A program made the translations under genes and the position numbers. Positions 63,086 to 64,000 of a stretch of DNA of 64,000 nt are shown here, in pieces. This DNA is from Bugulina stolonifera (taxonomy: Eukaryota > Bryozoa > Gymnolaemata > Cheilostomatida > Bugulidae), in the NCBI GenBank assembly GCA_935421135.1, contig OW285192.1:17771001-17835000 (forward strand), given 5' to 3'. Every line of letters starts with the position of its first letter. Within the stretch, counting starts at the first letter, position 1. Below the pieces are notes generated by a model, which made no database searches, was not told where the DNA came from, and worked only from the letters and a program-made list of their open reading frames with translations.

Positions 63086-64000
63086 CATACTTGCCAAGTA
63101 ACCTGGGTAAAAAATCTGGACACATGCGCGGACCAGTGGGAGGACGGACGACATGGCCGCAGGCCATGCCAGCCCGCGTAGTGGGCTGCCAGAAAGGGTG
63201 CGGGAGGGGCAGAGGAGCGCCCTCCCGCATTCAAAATATTTTTTGTGAGCCACTAAAATGACAGTAGTTAGGACAATTTCACTCATATTTGTATGCTGCT
63301 TTAGTAGTCAAAAATATGTTCATATTACGTGCATATTGGAATGGTTTTAAAATGGTGGGAAGAATTAGAATAGGAATGAAATTGCAAAGAGTGCTTTAGG
63401 TTGGATTATCTAAAGAAGACCTATAAAACTTGCTACAACATAAAAATTTATTAGAAACCAAATTTTTGTTTCATTTTATTAAATTATAAACATATAAATA
63501 GCTTTATTTATGAAAACACTGAATTATAATAATAACAATTCAGTATTTTCATAAGTTAAGTTTATAATTATTATATTAAAAACTATAGTCATAATGTAAG
63601 CCTGTCTTTTGAACTTCAGAATCATTGAGAATAAACAAATCTTCTAAGCTTTTAGATGACGTGACAGCTTTTAGACAACAACTTTGATTAGCTTTTGGGT
63701 CATGGTGTGCCTGGCTATGTCATTGGTACCACCATCAGTAATACTAGAGGGTGCAGAAGGCATAATGATAATATTGATATTAAAAACCTAATTTACTTTT
63801 AGAAATAAAATAAATGAATTTGACCCATCGATTTTAAACTTGAAAATTGCCGAGTCTTTTGCTTGTCTGTACTGTGAGAATTGTCTGGCTTAACAGCTAA
63901 ATTAACATCCAATAGACAAATAATGGAAACATTATTTGTACAAGCAAATAGTAATAATTATAATATCAATGAGTGAATTTTCATTTGCGCGGTGGTCATC
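63086..64000. mobile_element. Non-autonomous hAT-type DNA transposon, second copy, cut by the window end
   Basis: Begins CATACTTGCCAAGTAACCTG and follows the element at 236-1551 nearly base for base to the window edge, with a shorter TAA tract and scattered substitutions. About 915 of an expected ~1,300 bp are present. It sits in the 5' part of the channel gene, probably inside an intron. Confidence 0.85.

Noticed and set aside
62947..63286. Several overlapping 60-95-codon frames at the right edge, and a similar one at 232-426
   Set aside because: They lie in the GC-rich end of the hAT-type element and are shared by both copies without transposase similarity.

Overview
The window is nuclear DNA from an animal. 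It is AT-rich, has spliced genes with short introns, and carries many minisatellites, short DNA transposons and LTR remnants. No rRNA, tRNA, operon or CRISPR array was recognised. Divergent sequences, intron density and abundant TACATGTA-type palindromes suggest an early-branching marine invertebrate; a sponge is my best but unproven guess.

Layout. Positions 1-12,000 are repeat-rich: an LTR-like element interrupted by a hAT-type DNA transposon with an 8-bp target duplication, a second LTR-like copy in inverted orientation near 10 kb, another LTR-like element at about 10.8-11.3 kb, and two 271-bp MITE copies. Between them lies a small plus-strand gene with an IAP-type RING finger (4.2-5.8 kb) whose intron holds a roughly 950-bp minisatellite. 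An unidentified plus-strand coding exon lies at 12.0-12.5 kb.

From about 62.9 kb down to 14.0 kb the minus strand carries one large gene of the inositol trisphosphate receptor (ITPR)/ryanodine receptor superfamily. I reconstructed 61 exons by reading splice junctions and codon phase. They total 7,479 nt (2,492 codons plus stop) with no frame conflict. The first ~200 residues lie outside the window or in exons I could not find. The protein runs MIR domain, IP3-binding/RIH helical region, long armadillo-like solenoid, RIH-associated domain, membrane domain, Cys2-His2 linker and a C-terminal coiled coil, as expected for an ER calcium-release channel of about 2,700 residues. A six-exon class A GPCR with an aminergic-type binding-site signature sits in the opposite orientation inside the 8.4-kb intron between exons 16 and 17.

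The most unusual features are in how the channel gene is built. (1) Several splice junctions are embedded in, or have seeded, tandem repeats; the donor of exon 54 is present in 17 copies. (2) Phase-0 microexons of 9-30 nt are common, including a run of four and one 15-nt exon at the pore selectivity-filter position. (3) The ligand-binding loop and the pore filter differ from the canonical receptor. A dispersed ~47-bp hairpin (AGTTGTCTTC...GAAGACAACT) recurs across the window. The window ends in a second copy of the hAT-type element seen at its start.
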